Shown here: in pieces, positions 56,264 to 63,249 of the stretch | How positions within the stretch are numbered: position 1 is the stretch's first letter | Layout of the letters: the number at the start of each line of letters is the position of its first letter | Assembly (NCBI RefSeq): GCF_016019935.1 | Contig: NZ_JAECMT010000001.1 | Span: 930,022-994,021, forward strand | From: Paenibacillus sp. GSMTC-2017 | GTDB lineage: Bacteria; Bacillota; Bacilli; Paenibacillales; Paenibacillaceae | Direction: 5' to 3' | DNA length: 64,000 nucleotides | Position numbers and translations under genes: made by a program | Notes under the pieces: model-generated | The model's database searches: none | Seen by the model: the letters and a program-made list of their open reading frames with translations, nothing else | What the model was told of the DNA's origin: nothing

Positions 56264-56818
56264 TTACTTCTTAGCTTTAAGTTCGCTTTCAGTAACCCAT
56301 TTATGGTTAGTAACTTTTTCGCCACCTGTTGTAGGTACGTAATCAACCATATATACTGTCGTTTGCTCCGCTGTATCAATAATAGCGATAGCGTCTTTCA
56401 TGCCATTCATATGATCCGCTTCCAAAACAACTTCCGCACCTGGCTTATAAGGATCATTACTTCTGTTCTTAATTTCTTCGTGGATTACCCACTTATGATT
56501 GGTAACACGTTCGCCGCCAGATGCAGGTGTATAAGATACAGCATACACGGTTGTAGCATACGCCCCCACTATCGTCGCTTCAGCTCCATTCATACCAGCC
56601 ATATGATCCGAAGTCATTAAGGCTTGGCTACCGACCGGGTAAAGCGGATTATTTGCTGCTTCTAACGTTTCAGGAACTTCTCCCGAGCTAGAGTGCGAAC
56701 CATGATCCATTCCACCCATATTTTCCTCTACTTTTTCACCATTGGACCCATTACCGTTACCACAACCACTGAGTACAAGCGCAGCTGCAATACCAAATAT
56801 AATCATCTGCTTCTTCAT
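56264..56818 (-). CDS. YdhK-like DUF1541 lipoprotein
   Basis: 184 residues, lipobox VLSGC. A Met/His-rich patch (MGGMDHGSHSSSG) suggests metal binding. Two DUF1541 repeats follow: TSDHMAGMNGAEATIVGAY with VSYTPASGGERVTNHKWV, and EADHMNGMKDAIAIIDTAEQ with VDYVPTTGGEKVTNHKWV. The family is often found with copper genes. It is convergent with CopC/CopD and adjacent to the BlaI/M56 genes. Copper linkage is inferred. Confidence 0.83.
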   Translation of the reverse strand: MKKQMIIFGIAAALVLSGCGNGNGSNGEKVEENMGGMDHGSHSSSGEVPETLEAANNPLYPVGSQALMTSDHMAGMNGAEATIVGAYATTVYAVSYTPASGGERVTNHKWVIHEEIKNRSNDPYKPGAEVVLEADHMNGMKDAIAIIDTAEQTTVYMVDYVPTTGGEKVTNHKWVTESELKAKK

Positions 56819-56861
56819 TAATTATCCACTCCATTATGTTATATTTACATCATTATCCGTT

Positions 56862-57743
56862 CTAAAATAGAAACTTGTGTAACAAAAAGCTGCTACTAAC
56901 ACAACTTATAAACAATAGTGTATTTAAGCTAAATGTCGCTAACGAAATCAATACTGTTCGAGGTTTCCAAATTGGAATTTGAATCTGCCCATCTGGCTCG
57001 AGTATTTGCCTAATCCGGTAATTGTTTGTTGTTTCAGTAAATTGGCTGAGAATATGCGAATCTGTTTTTGTTACATGTAGTTTAGCCAACTTTAAAATAA
57101 CGAAACCGAGCGGCTCACTCGTATTCATCGTTTGTATCGCGTAACGATCTGCGAGTAGTTCAGCTTTTGCATGGTAAAAACCTGTTATTCTTTTCATTAT
57201 CGGTACAAAAAAGACGATCTCTGCCATCACATCGACGATGTATTTTTTTAAAGGATCACGCATTAATACGTGATGATATTCATGCAACAAGATCGACTCA
57301 AGCTCTTGTTTGTTAAAATCATGTAACACTTGAGAAGAAATAATGATAATCGGCTTAAAAAAACCTATTGTCAACGCTTTAAAATTAGCTTCGCGAATAA
57401 CGATAACTTTATTGTTGCAATTCGGATATTTCGTATTTATGGTTGTCGTTAGTTCGTTGTCTATCTGCGCTAACATCTCTCTTCTAAACTGAAGCGTACG
57501 ATAAATTTTCCAAAGCGATAGAGGAACTAATCTCAGGAAAAGCAGACTGAATCCGATTGTAATGCTTGTCCCTAAAACGGACTGATGCTCAGACATATTA
57601 CTCATCGTAAACCAAGGCAACATGATGTTGGTGAAGTGATGTAAGAAGTAAATAATCATCTGAAAAACAACGGACAGACTAAACACGGATACGACTATAA
57701 ATGCTACTATCATCCCGAATGACGGATTTATTTTAGTTTTCAT
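56862..57743 (-). CDS. M56 family metallopeptidase (BlaR1/MecR1-type) lacking a sensor domain
   Basis: 293 residues with several transmembrane helices and the zinc motif HEYHH (154-158) with Glu195 in AELLADRYAI as third ligand. The C-terminal penicillin-binding sensor of BlaR1 is absent; the chain ends in a short hydrophobic segment. The family cleaves the partner repressor BlaI on a signal. Its start overlaps the blaI stop by four bases, so the pair is coupled. The signal is unknown. Confidence 0.86.
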   Translation of the reverse strand: MKTKINPSFGMIVAFIVVSVFSLSVVFQMIIYFLHHFTNIMLPWFTMSNMSEHQSVLGTSITIGFSLLFLRLVPLSLWKIYRTLQFRREMLAQIDNELTTTINTKYPNCNNKVIVIREANFKALTIGFFKPIIIISSQVLHDFNKQELESILLHEYHHVLMRDPLKKYIVDVMAEIVFFVPIMKRITGFYHAKAELLADRYAIQTMNTSEPLGFVILKLAKLHVTKTDSHILSQFTETTNNYRIRQILEPDGQIQIPIWKPRTVLISLATFSLNTLLFISCVSSSFLLHKFLF

Positions 57744-58153
57744 TTTTGTCTTCGTTCCCTCGCTTCAAGCAACCTTTTTTCAAGCTGCTCAAGCAACGAA
57801 GGTTCGATGTCTTCAATTGCTTCTACAAATTGTGAAACAGCAATATTGCCAAACTCTTGGATTAAACCCGTTGCAACCGCTTTTGTTTGTTCCTCCAGAA
57901 ATTGATCCTTCGTTTGAGTTGGCTCAAACAGTCCATTCCTTGCTTTCGCTTCTTTACGCAAATGTCCTTTTTCCACAAGTCGATTCATGACTGTCATGAC
58001 TGTATTAAATGCTACTGTTTTGTCTGGCTCTAATTGTGCCTGCACTTCTTTAATTGTTAGTGGCTTAGAAGACCAAAGAATTTGCATAATTTTCGCTTCT
58101 AATGCACCAAAAAACTGTGTTAAACCTTCTCCGTCAGCCTTGTAGTTGCTCAT
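57740..58153 (-). CDS. BlaI/MecI/CopY family transcriptional repressor
   Basis: 137-residue winged-helix protein: LTQFFGALEAKIMQILWSSK, TVAFNTVMTVMNRLVEKGHL and RKEAKARNGLFEPTQTKDQF. There is no CopY-type Cys cluster at the C-terminus, so it is BlaI- rather than CopY-like. GGAGGTGG lies about ten bases before the ATG. It is controlled by its own operator (58164-58204), which contains the -10 box of its promoter. Confidence 0.9.
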   Translation of the reverse strand: MSNYKADGEGLTQFFGALEAKIMQILWSSKPLTIKEVQAQLEPDKTVAFNTVMTVMNRLVEKGHLRKEAKARNGLFEPTQTKDQFLEEQTKAVATGLIQEFGNIAVSQFVEAIEDIEPSLLEQLEKRLLEARERRQK

Positions 58154-58163
58154 CCTTATTTCT

Positions 58164-58212
58164 CCACCTCCGTTTCACTACATATTGTAGTGAAACGGAG
58201 GTGGAATGTCAA
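58164..58212 (-). promoter_or_regulatory. blaI promoter with a perfect 41-bp operator palindrome
   Basis: On the minus strand TTGACA (58207-58212), a 17-base spacer, TACAAT (58184-58189). The -10 box lies at the centre of two 19-base perfect inverted arms (58164-58182 and 58186-58204, three-base centre). The core ACTACATATTGTAGT agrees with BlaI/MecI operators (TACA-N2-3-TGTA). The promoter-distal arm also contains the ribosome site GGAGG. The repressor dimer should block its own transcription directly. Confidence 0.92.
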
Positions 58213-58235
58213 ATTTACTGGTATTTAACCAAATA

Positions 58236-58270
58236 GAAAAGGCCACCAACACGATGTAGTTGGCGGCCTT
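58236..58270 (-). terminator. Terminator hairpin upstream of the blaI promoter
   Basis: AAGGCC.CCAAC (58239-58250) pairs with GTTGG.GGCCTT (58259-58270). On the minus strand a TTTTC run follows. It has no intact minus-strand gene to end, so it may be left over from a lost gene. Confidence 0.65.
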
Positions 58271-58324
58271 ACCTAGCCTTCGATAACCGTAGGTATATGC
58301 GAAGAGTTTATTTACTGGAGTTTC

Positions 58325-58834
58325 TTGTATCAAATTATAATTAGTGACTTTCATTTTCAACCAGAGTGGTCGGATATAATTACAGCACTCATATTTGGAC
58401 TCAGCCATTTCATGAAAGGATTCAAAGGTATAATTAACTCTTTACTATTTGGACTGATAATGGGTTACTTGTTTTCCGTCACAGGAAGCTTAGTTGTCCC
58501 GATCATTATCCATATCCTTTATGATTTAAAACCAATCTACATAAGCAGAATAATTAATCGAACTTCATACACAAATGATACAGGTAGCCAAATCATGTAT
58601 AAACTATATTTACAATCTCCACCTGGTCTAAATTACGATTTAAATATAGTGTTGAAATTACCTACTGGCCAAATTTTACCTCTTGGATCAGCATCAGATT
58701 ACGGTCCTGGCGGGCTAGAACAAATGCAGGGAAGTTTAAGTGCAGGGTCGACTCTCTACTTCCTTATAAGAGGACAAAAATCCTCAGATCACTCGGCAAC
58801 CGCACTATATAATTTTAGTATTGCTCCATATTAA
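58325..58834 (+). pseudogene. Fusion of a CPBP protease C-terminus with a PPC-like beta domain
   Basis: The first 70 residues (SDIITALIFGLSHFMKGFKG, LIMGYLFSVTGSLVVPIIIH) are the last two motifs of a CPBP/Abi intramembrane protease; the first motif (EExxxR) is missing upstream. Residues about 80-169 (QIMYKLYLQSPPGLNYDLNI, GSLSAGSTLYFLIRGQKSSD, TALYNFSIAPY) resemble the end of a secreted pre-peptidase C-terminal (PPC) domain. No ribosome site or start fits. Two gene remnants appear to be joined by deletion or recombination. Confidence 0.7.
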
Positions 58835-59138
58835 AACAAACAGTAAGTCACCTTAACTAATTGGGTGCCTTTTTTTATATCTCGTCTTCTACTATTTGTT
58901 TTTAACCTCGCAAATATTTCCTCAACTGTTGCTTTAAATACCTTAAATGACCTTACTCCAGCGCTTCCACCTTTTCCTATAACCCAAACATAAGGAAACA
59001 CCTTTAAACGGAATATATCGCAGACTCGTTGAAGAAGGGTTACGATGTGGATGAACATAAATTTTTGGTGAAACCAATAGCCAATTTTGGTATGATAAGA
59101 CATTGGGGGAAATTATCCCAACTATAGGGGGATATGTA
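58835..59138. other. Gene-free stretch with gene scraps
   Basis: A weak plus-strand hairpin with a U7 tract ends near 58877. Plus-strand codons before 59126 read TEYIADSLKKGYDVDEHKFL then VKPIANFGMI, which looks like the end of an unidentified gene. No full gene is supported, and the minus-strand frame here has no family features. Confidence 0.4.
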
Positions 59139-59777
59139 ATGAAAAGAATTATTTATTTTTTAACATTATCATCTGTATTACTATTGTCTGCATGTGGAGA
59201 CGCACAACAAAATCAAACCACAAACAAAACAGTGTTAAATGAAGTAAAATCTCAACCTTCTGCAGTTACCGAAGAAAAAGAAAAAGATCAAACTATTGAA
59301 GTAGATAAAGGTTTACTAAGCAATGAAGTTACATTACCTGCTAGCATGTTCAATGGACAAGATTTAGATCAAGTAATTGCAGCAGCAAAAGAAAAAGGAG
59401 TAGGCGAAGTCACTAAAAATGCTGACGGTTCACTGACATACAAAATGTCAAAAACCGTATACAATAAGATGTTGAAGGAGCTAAAGGGCACTACTATTGA
59501 ATACGTTGAGAGTTTAAAAAATGGTGTGGATTATACATCAATTAAAGATGTAACTTATAACGAATCGTTTTCCGAGTTTACATTAATTGTAGATAAAGAA
59601 GCATACGAAAGTAGCCTTGATGGGATGGCATCATTAGGATTATTTTTCTCGGCATCTTTATACCAGTTATTCGAAGGAGTTTCTAATGAAAAATTAAAAA
59701 TTACAGTTAATGTCCAAGATGAAAAAACTAAAGAGATAATCAGCACTAAAGATTTTCCAGATGAGTTGAATAAATAA
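59139..59777 (+). CDS. Putative lipoprotein of unknown family
   Basis: ATG at 59139 with AGGGGGAT six to seven bases upstream (the frame opens at 59103). 212 residues. Lipobox LLSAC (Cys19), a Lys/Glu/Thr-rich linker, then a mixed domain (VTLPASMFNGQDLDQVIAAA, YKMSKTVYNKMLKELKGTTI, EFTLIVDKEAYESSLDGMAS). A good terminator follows. It is the one complete gene in the scrap zone. Confidence 0.75.
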   Translation: MKRIIYFLTLSSVLLLSACGDAQQNQTTNKTVLNEVKSQPSAVTEEKEKDQTIEVDKGLLSNEVTLPASMFNGQDLDQVIAAAKEKGVGEVTKNADGSLTYKMSKTVYNKMLKELKGTTIEYVESLKNGVDYTSIKDVTYNESFSEFTLIVDKEAYESSLDGMASLGLFFSASLYQLFEGVSNEKLKITVNVQDEKTKEIISTKDFPDELNK

Positions 59778-59799
59778 TAAACAAAATATTAATAAGCAT

Positions 59800-59822
59800 A
59801 CCACCTTCGGGTGGTTTTTTTG
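59800..59822 (+). terminator. Terminator after the lipoprotein gene
   Basis: ACCACC-TTCG-GGTGGT tetraloop hairpin with a U7 tract. Confidence 0.92.
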
Positions 59823-59920
59823 TTGCCTCTACCCTTCCCTCAAATTCCACTTATCGCCAATAATCTCAGTTTGATGTAGACTATTAATTACATAAATTAT
59901 TTTAAAAGAGGCTCAAGAAC

Positions 59921-60459
59921 TTGAAGAAAATCTACGGTTTACTATTAGCTGTAATGCTAGTCACATCGGCATGTAGCACACAAGCTAGTACCAGTCCTAC
60001 AAATGCACCTACAAATGAACAAAAAGAGCACGACCATGAACTCATATTTCCAAGTGATAAGTACCCCGATACTGCTAAGCACATAATAGCAGCAATCAAA
60101 AAAGGTGAGTCCAATATCTGCACAATTGATCGCGAGGGTGCTGATAATAATCGCGAAGATGGCCTATGGCAATGTGTGCCGAGGGTGGTATAGGAGCAGA
60201 TGTTGTATACGTGGAATCAAGTGATAACCGAGGATCTGGTAGCTGGGTTGGAAATCAACTGACTGATTATCCCGACGGTACTAAGATACTCTTTATTGTA
60301 GCTAAACCTACAGCAAAGCCAACAGCCAAACCGAAATCAACTGCTAAACCAACTCCTACTCCTGTTGCTGAAACGGAAGTATATTATAAAAACTGTACTG
60401 CTGTAAGGGACGCTGGTGCTGATCCTATCTATGAAGGAACTTTTCGGCAGCAGTCGTAA
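59921..60459 (+). pseudogene. NucB-type secreted nuclease with frameshifting deletion, plus truncated excalibur domain
   Basis: From a TTG start with GAGG upstream: lipobox VTSAC, then ELIFPSDKYPDTAKHIIAAI and [14 protein letters not shown]. Here the NucB frame breaks near 60155. It resumes in the next frame as [40 protein letters not shown]. Intact NucB has about 15 more residues at the break (SLKGxPTKxGxDRDE, part of the active site). The tail reads Lys/Thr/Pro repeats then [20 protein letters not shown], an excalibur calcium-binding start that is cut off. Confidence 0.85.
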
Positions 60460-61247
60460 ACAATAAAATTTATATCATGGGTGGAACTAATGCAGGACAT
60501 TATGTTCAACATGTTGATGAATACGATCCTGCACTAAATGTATGGAGTGTTAAACCCACAAACTTACCGGGATTTAGTTATGGAGAAGTGGAGAGTATTG
60601 GAAGTTCAATTTATATATTAGGAGGAACAACTACAACAGAAAGCTATTCTTCAAAAGTATATGAGTATAACCCCGTGGAAAATTCAATAACACAGAAAGC
60701 TGATATGGGCACAGGGCGAATTCTTACGAGTAGCACAGTAAATAATGGTAAGATCATGGTTATTGGCGGAGCGGATTCAGCTAATGGAGGAATTTCAATT
60801 GGAGTAGTTGAACAGTATAATCCTGTCACAAACAAATGGAGTAATGAACCTGCTTTGCAGACTGCAAGAAGATCTTCCACTGCACAAACAGTGGACAATA
60901 GAAGCTTTGTATTTGGTGGAGTTGGTGTTTCCACTTCATACACACTTGATTCTGTAGAAGTATTTACTAATTCTCCAACAGATCCAGTTCAACCACAACC
61001 TAGTGGTGATAGAGCAATCTTAACTATTACATTAACTAATGGTGTAGAAAAAGAATATGACCTATCAATGACAGAAGTAACTGCTTTCTTAGATTGGTAC
61101 GACTTACATAGTACTGGTTCAAGTTATTCTAAGTTCGCAATTAATAAACAAAACAAAAACAAAGGTCCATTCACTAAGCGCACTGAATATGTAATTCATA
61201 ATAAGATCCTTATCTTTGAAATAAATGAATACAAATTAACTAGTTAA
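60435..61247 (+). pseudogene. 5'-truncated kelch-repeat protein joined to the excalibur scrap
   Basis: In-frame sequence [17 protein letters not shown] begins at 60435 right after a TGA; kelch repeats follow (VDEYDPALNVWSV, IYILGGTTTTESYSSKVYEY, IMVIGGADSANGG). The C-terminal domain RAILTITLTNGVEKEYDLSM, VTAFLDWYDLHSTGS and NKGPFTKRTEYVIHNKILIF is the tail seen in Bacillales kelch proteins. The N-terminus and signal peptide are missing; the ATG at 60477 has no ribosome site. Confidence 0.82.
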
Positions 61248-61258
61248 TTTTCACAAAA

Positions 61259-61290
61259 AAAGCCCGCTAACCAATTGGTCGGCGGGCTTT
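61259..61290 (+). terminator. Terminator after the kelch remnant
   Basis: AAAGCCCGC/GCGGGCTTT (61259-61267 with 61282-61290) plus inner CCAATTGG, followed by GATTTTATTT. It resembles the terminator at 61950-61979 in sequence. Confidence 0.85.
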
Positions 61291-61422
61291 GATTTTATTT
61301 CGCCTATCAAAAATATTCAAAAATGTTGCAACTAAATACCGCATAGTTGTGTTTTATTAATAAATATTAGAAATTAATATGATTCTTTTTCTATATTACT
61401 AAAGAAATTATTCATTTATTTA

Positions 61423-61451
61423 TTGACAAAAAATATTAATTAGCTTACGAT
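61423..61451 (+). promoter_or_regulatory. Sigma-A promoter of the PPC-like secreted gene
   Basis: TTGACA (61423-61428), a 17-base spacer, TACGAT (61446-61451). Confidence 0.8.
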
Positions 61452-61487
61452 ATCATTGAATCTAAATTATTACAAAGGTGGGATAAA

Positions 61488-61943
61488 ATGAAATTTAAAC
61501 AGTTGTTTTTGACATTACCTTTAGTAGCATCACTATTATTCACTACTACAAGCACTAGCGCATTTAATCCTGATCTTCATGATCCTTATGAACCAAATGA
61601 CTTCACTTACACTGCATACGTCGTACCTCATAACATGCCTTTCTATCCTGAAACGAAGATTCATGCTTATATCTCCGCCCCACATGATTTTGATTTTTTT
61701 AAGTTCACAGCCATTACAAACACTGAACAACGGACTTACTTTGACCCTCCAGATAAACAGGCTTATGTAATATCAGTTTTTAAAGGGAATAGCGAAAGAT
61801 CACTTCAATCATTTATTGTAAGAAATGATGAGCCAGTTACTATGAGATACCTGGTAGATGCTGGTGAGAGCTATACTATTCTAATTAATGCTCACAGAGA
61901 TAATGTCGGAAATAACACTGATCCTTATTACCTAATCCCTTAA
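61488..61943 (+). CDS. Secreted PPC-like beta-sandwich protein
   Basis: 151 residues with a signal peptide (MKFKQLFLTLPLVASLLFTT). The mature part begins DPYEPNDFTYTAYVV and contains DFDFFKFTAI and YLVDAGESYTILINAHRDN, the pattern of bacterial pre-peptidase C-terminal domains, which bind sugars or help secretion. Here it is alone, without a catalytic domain. AAAGGTGGG stands five bases before the ATG and a good promoter precedes it. Function unknown. Confidence 0.75.
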   Translation: MKFKQLFLTLPLVASLLFTTTSTSAFNPDLHDPYEPNDFTYTAYVVPHNMPFYPETKIHAYISAPHDFDFFKFTAITNTEQRTYFDPPDKQAYVISVFKGNSERSLQSFIVRNDEPVTMRYLVDAGESYTILINAHRDNVGNNTDPYYLIP

Positions 61944-61949
61944 GATTAA

Positions 61950-61979
61950 AAGCCCGCAAACCAAAAGGTCTGCGGGCTT
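61950..61979 (+). terminator. Terminator after the PPC-like gene
   Basis: AAGCCCGCA/TGCGGGCTT (61950-61958 with 61971-61979), followed by CGATTTTATT. Very similar to 61259-61290. Confidence 0.85.
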
Positions 61980-61990
61980 CGATTTTATTG

Positions 61991-62188
61991 CTAATTAACT
62001 GATTGTTTAATTAGTTGATGAGACAAGACAGTAACTCCAGTGACCAATACACCTTGCAAAATTCCTTGTACCAAATTGCCAACGACAACGATTCCTCCAG
62101 CTACTCCAACGACAAGCAGTACCCATGGGATCGTCCAATCGGCAACTTTAGGCTTTTTCTTCAAAAACAATACCAAAATAAAAAGCAC
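61991..62188 (-). pseudogene. Phage holin-like remnant
   Basis: 65 codons: KKKPKVADWTIPWVLLVVGV, VVGNLVQGILQGVLVTGV and LSHQLIKQSV. This matches the body of small phage holins, whose pattern is KxTPKIxDWxIPxxLxxxG and QGxLxxGxxVxxNQLxKQ. The start is a GTG with no ribosome site, and the N-terminal helix seems cut. No other phage gene is near. Likely a leftover of prophage or of a holin used for protein export. Confidence 0.6.
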
Positions 62189-62221
62189 CGGTTTAAATGG
62201 ACAGATAAATAGAAAAATAAG

Positions 62222-63142
62222 TTAAGTAGTGCTGATTGTATAACTCTCATTATGAAGAAGATTTTGCATCGTTTGTTCCAATTCCAATTGCAAACTTTTC
62301 GTAATCGGAACCATTGGCAAACGGAGTGTGCCAGACGAAATTACACCTTGCTGCGCAAGCAACCATTTTAAAGGTGCTGGGTTCGGTTCTTGGAATAGTT
62401 TTGCAATCAATGGAGCCAACGGATCAAATGCCTTTTTAGCTGCTTTAAAATCACCTTGGCTCGCAAGACGAAACACATTGATAAAGTCTTGTGTATTTAT
62501 ATTCGCTGATGCAAGGATACCACCTGCAGCACCTTGACTTAACATCGTATGAAAATAAATGTCATCCCCACAAAGAACTGGTTTAGAACCGCGGCTTGTT
62601 AATTCTGACACGAGTGCCGTTCCGCCTGAGCTATCTTTTAAACCAATAACCCCGTCAAGCTCCATAATTCTTAATGTCGTATCTGCAGTTAAGCGAACTC
62701 CAGTACGGGCAGGAACCTCATAGGCGATGACTGGAACTCCTACTTCTGCCACTTTTCTAAAGTGTTCAATAATACCTTCTTGTGAAGGACGATTATAATA
62801 AGGGACTATAACCATGACAGCATCTGCTCCCAGTTGTCCTGCCCATTCTGTCCGCTTCACAGTAGAGACTGTGTCATTTGTTCCTGTACCTATAACAATT
62901 GGCATACGACTATGCTTAGCCAGCATACTTGCCTTTGTCGTCTGTACAAGTTCGACTACCTCATCCCAAGAAACCGTCGGAGATTCACCAGTCGTACCGT
63001 TAATAACTAATCCTTGAATGTCTTGTTCTAACAACTTTCCTAAGTAGTTCCGATACGATTCTATATCAAGCTCTGTACTTGGTAAAAATGGAGTTACAAC
63101 CGGTACATAAATACCCTTTAGATCCTGTTCATTCAGCATCAT
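62222..63142 (-). CDS. dapA: Dihydrodipicolinate synthase family protein (DapA)
   Basis: 306 residues. GTTGESPTVSWDE (49-61), VPYYNRPSQEGI with the catalytic Tyr region, AYEVPARTGVRL and GLKDSSGG with Schiff-base Lys169. It condenses pyruvate with aspartate semialdehyde for lysine and diaminopimelate; a related aldolase of the same fold is possible. GGAGG precedes the ATG pair at 63142/63139; 63139 has the better spacing. The divergent LysR gene starts 107 bases away. Confidence 0.85.
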   Translation of the reverse strand: MMLNEQDLKGIYVPVVTPFLPSTELDIESYRNYLGKLLEQDIQGLVINGTTGESPTVSWDEVVELVQTTKASMLAKHSRMPIVIGTGTNDTVSTVKRTEWAGQLGADAVMVIVPYYNRPSQEGIIEHFRKVAEVGVPVIAYEVPARTGVRLTADTTLRIMELDGVIGLKDSSGGTALVSELTSRGSKPVLCGDDIYFHTMLSQGAAGGILASANINTQDFINVFRLASQGDFKAAKKAFDPLAPLIAKLFQEPNPAPLKWLLAQQGVISSGTLRLPMVPITKSLQLELEQTMQNLLHNESYTISTT

Positions 63143-63221
63143 TTTCCTCCATATGTTCTTTAGTGACTTTATATTATCATGGTAATTTGAATCAGTGTTA
63201 TCTATAATAAATGATGAGTAG

Positions 63222-63238
63222 TATCAATAATATTGATA
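63222..63238. promoter_or_regulatory. LysR-type binding palindrome
   Basis: TATCAATAATATTGATA: 8-base arms with a one-base centre, matching the ATC-N9-GAT LysR box. It lies directly before the lysR ribosome site and about 80 bases from the dapA start, so it can serve both genes. Confidence 0.6.
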
Positions 63239-63249
63239 GGTGGATAACG

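Noticed and set aside
54538..58153. Beta-lactam resistance (blaZ/mec) locus
   Set aside because: The BlaR1-like protein has no penicillin-binding sensor and no beta-lactamase or PBP2a gene adjoins.
58831..59103. Minus-strand 90-codon frame
   Set aside because: No ribosome site, unlikely composition, and the opposite strand looks like the end of another gene.
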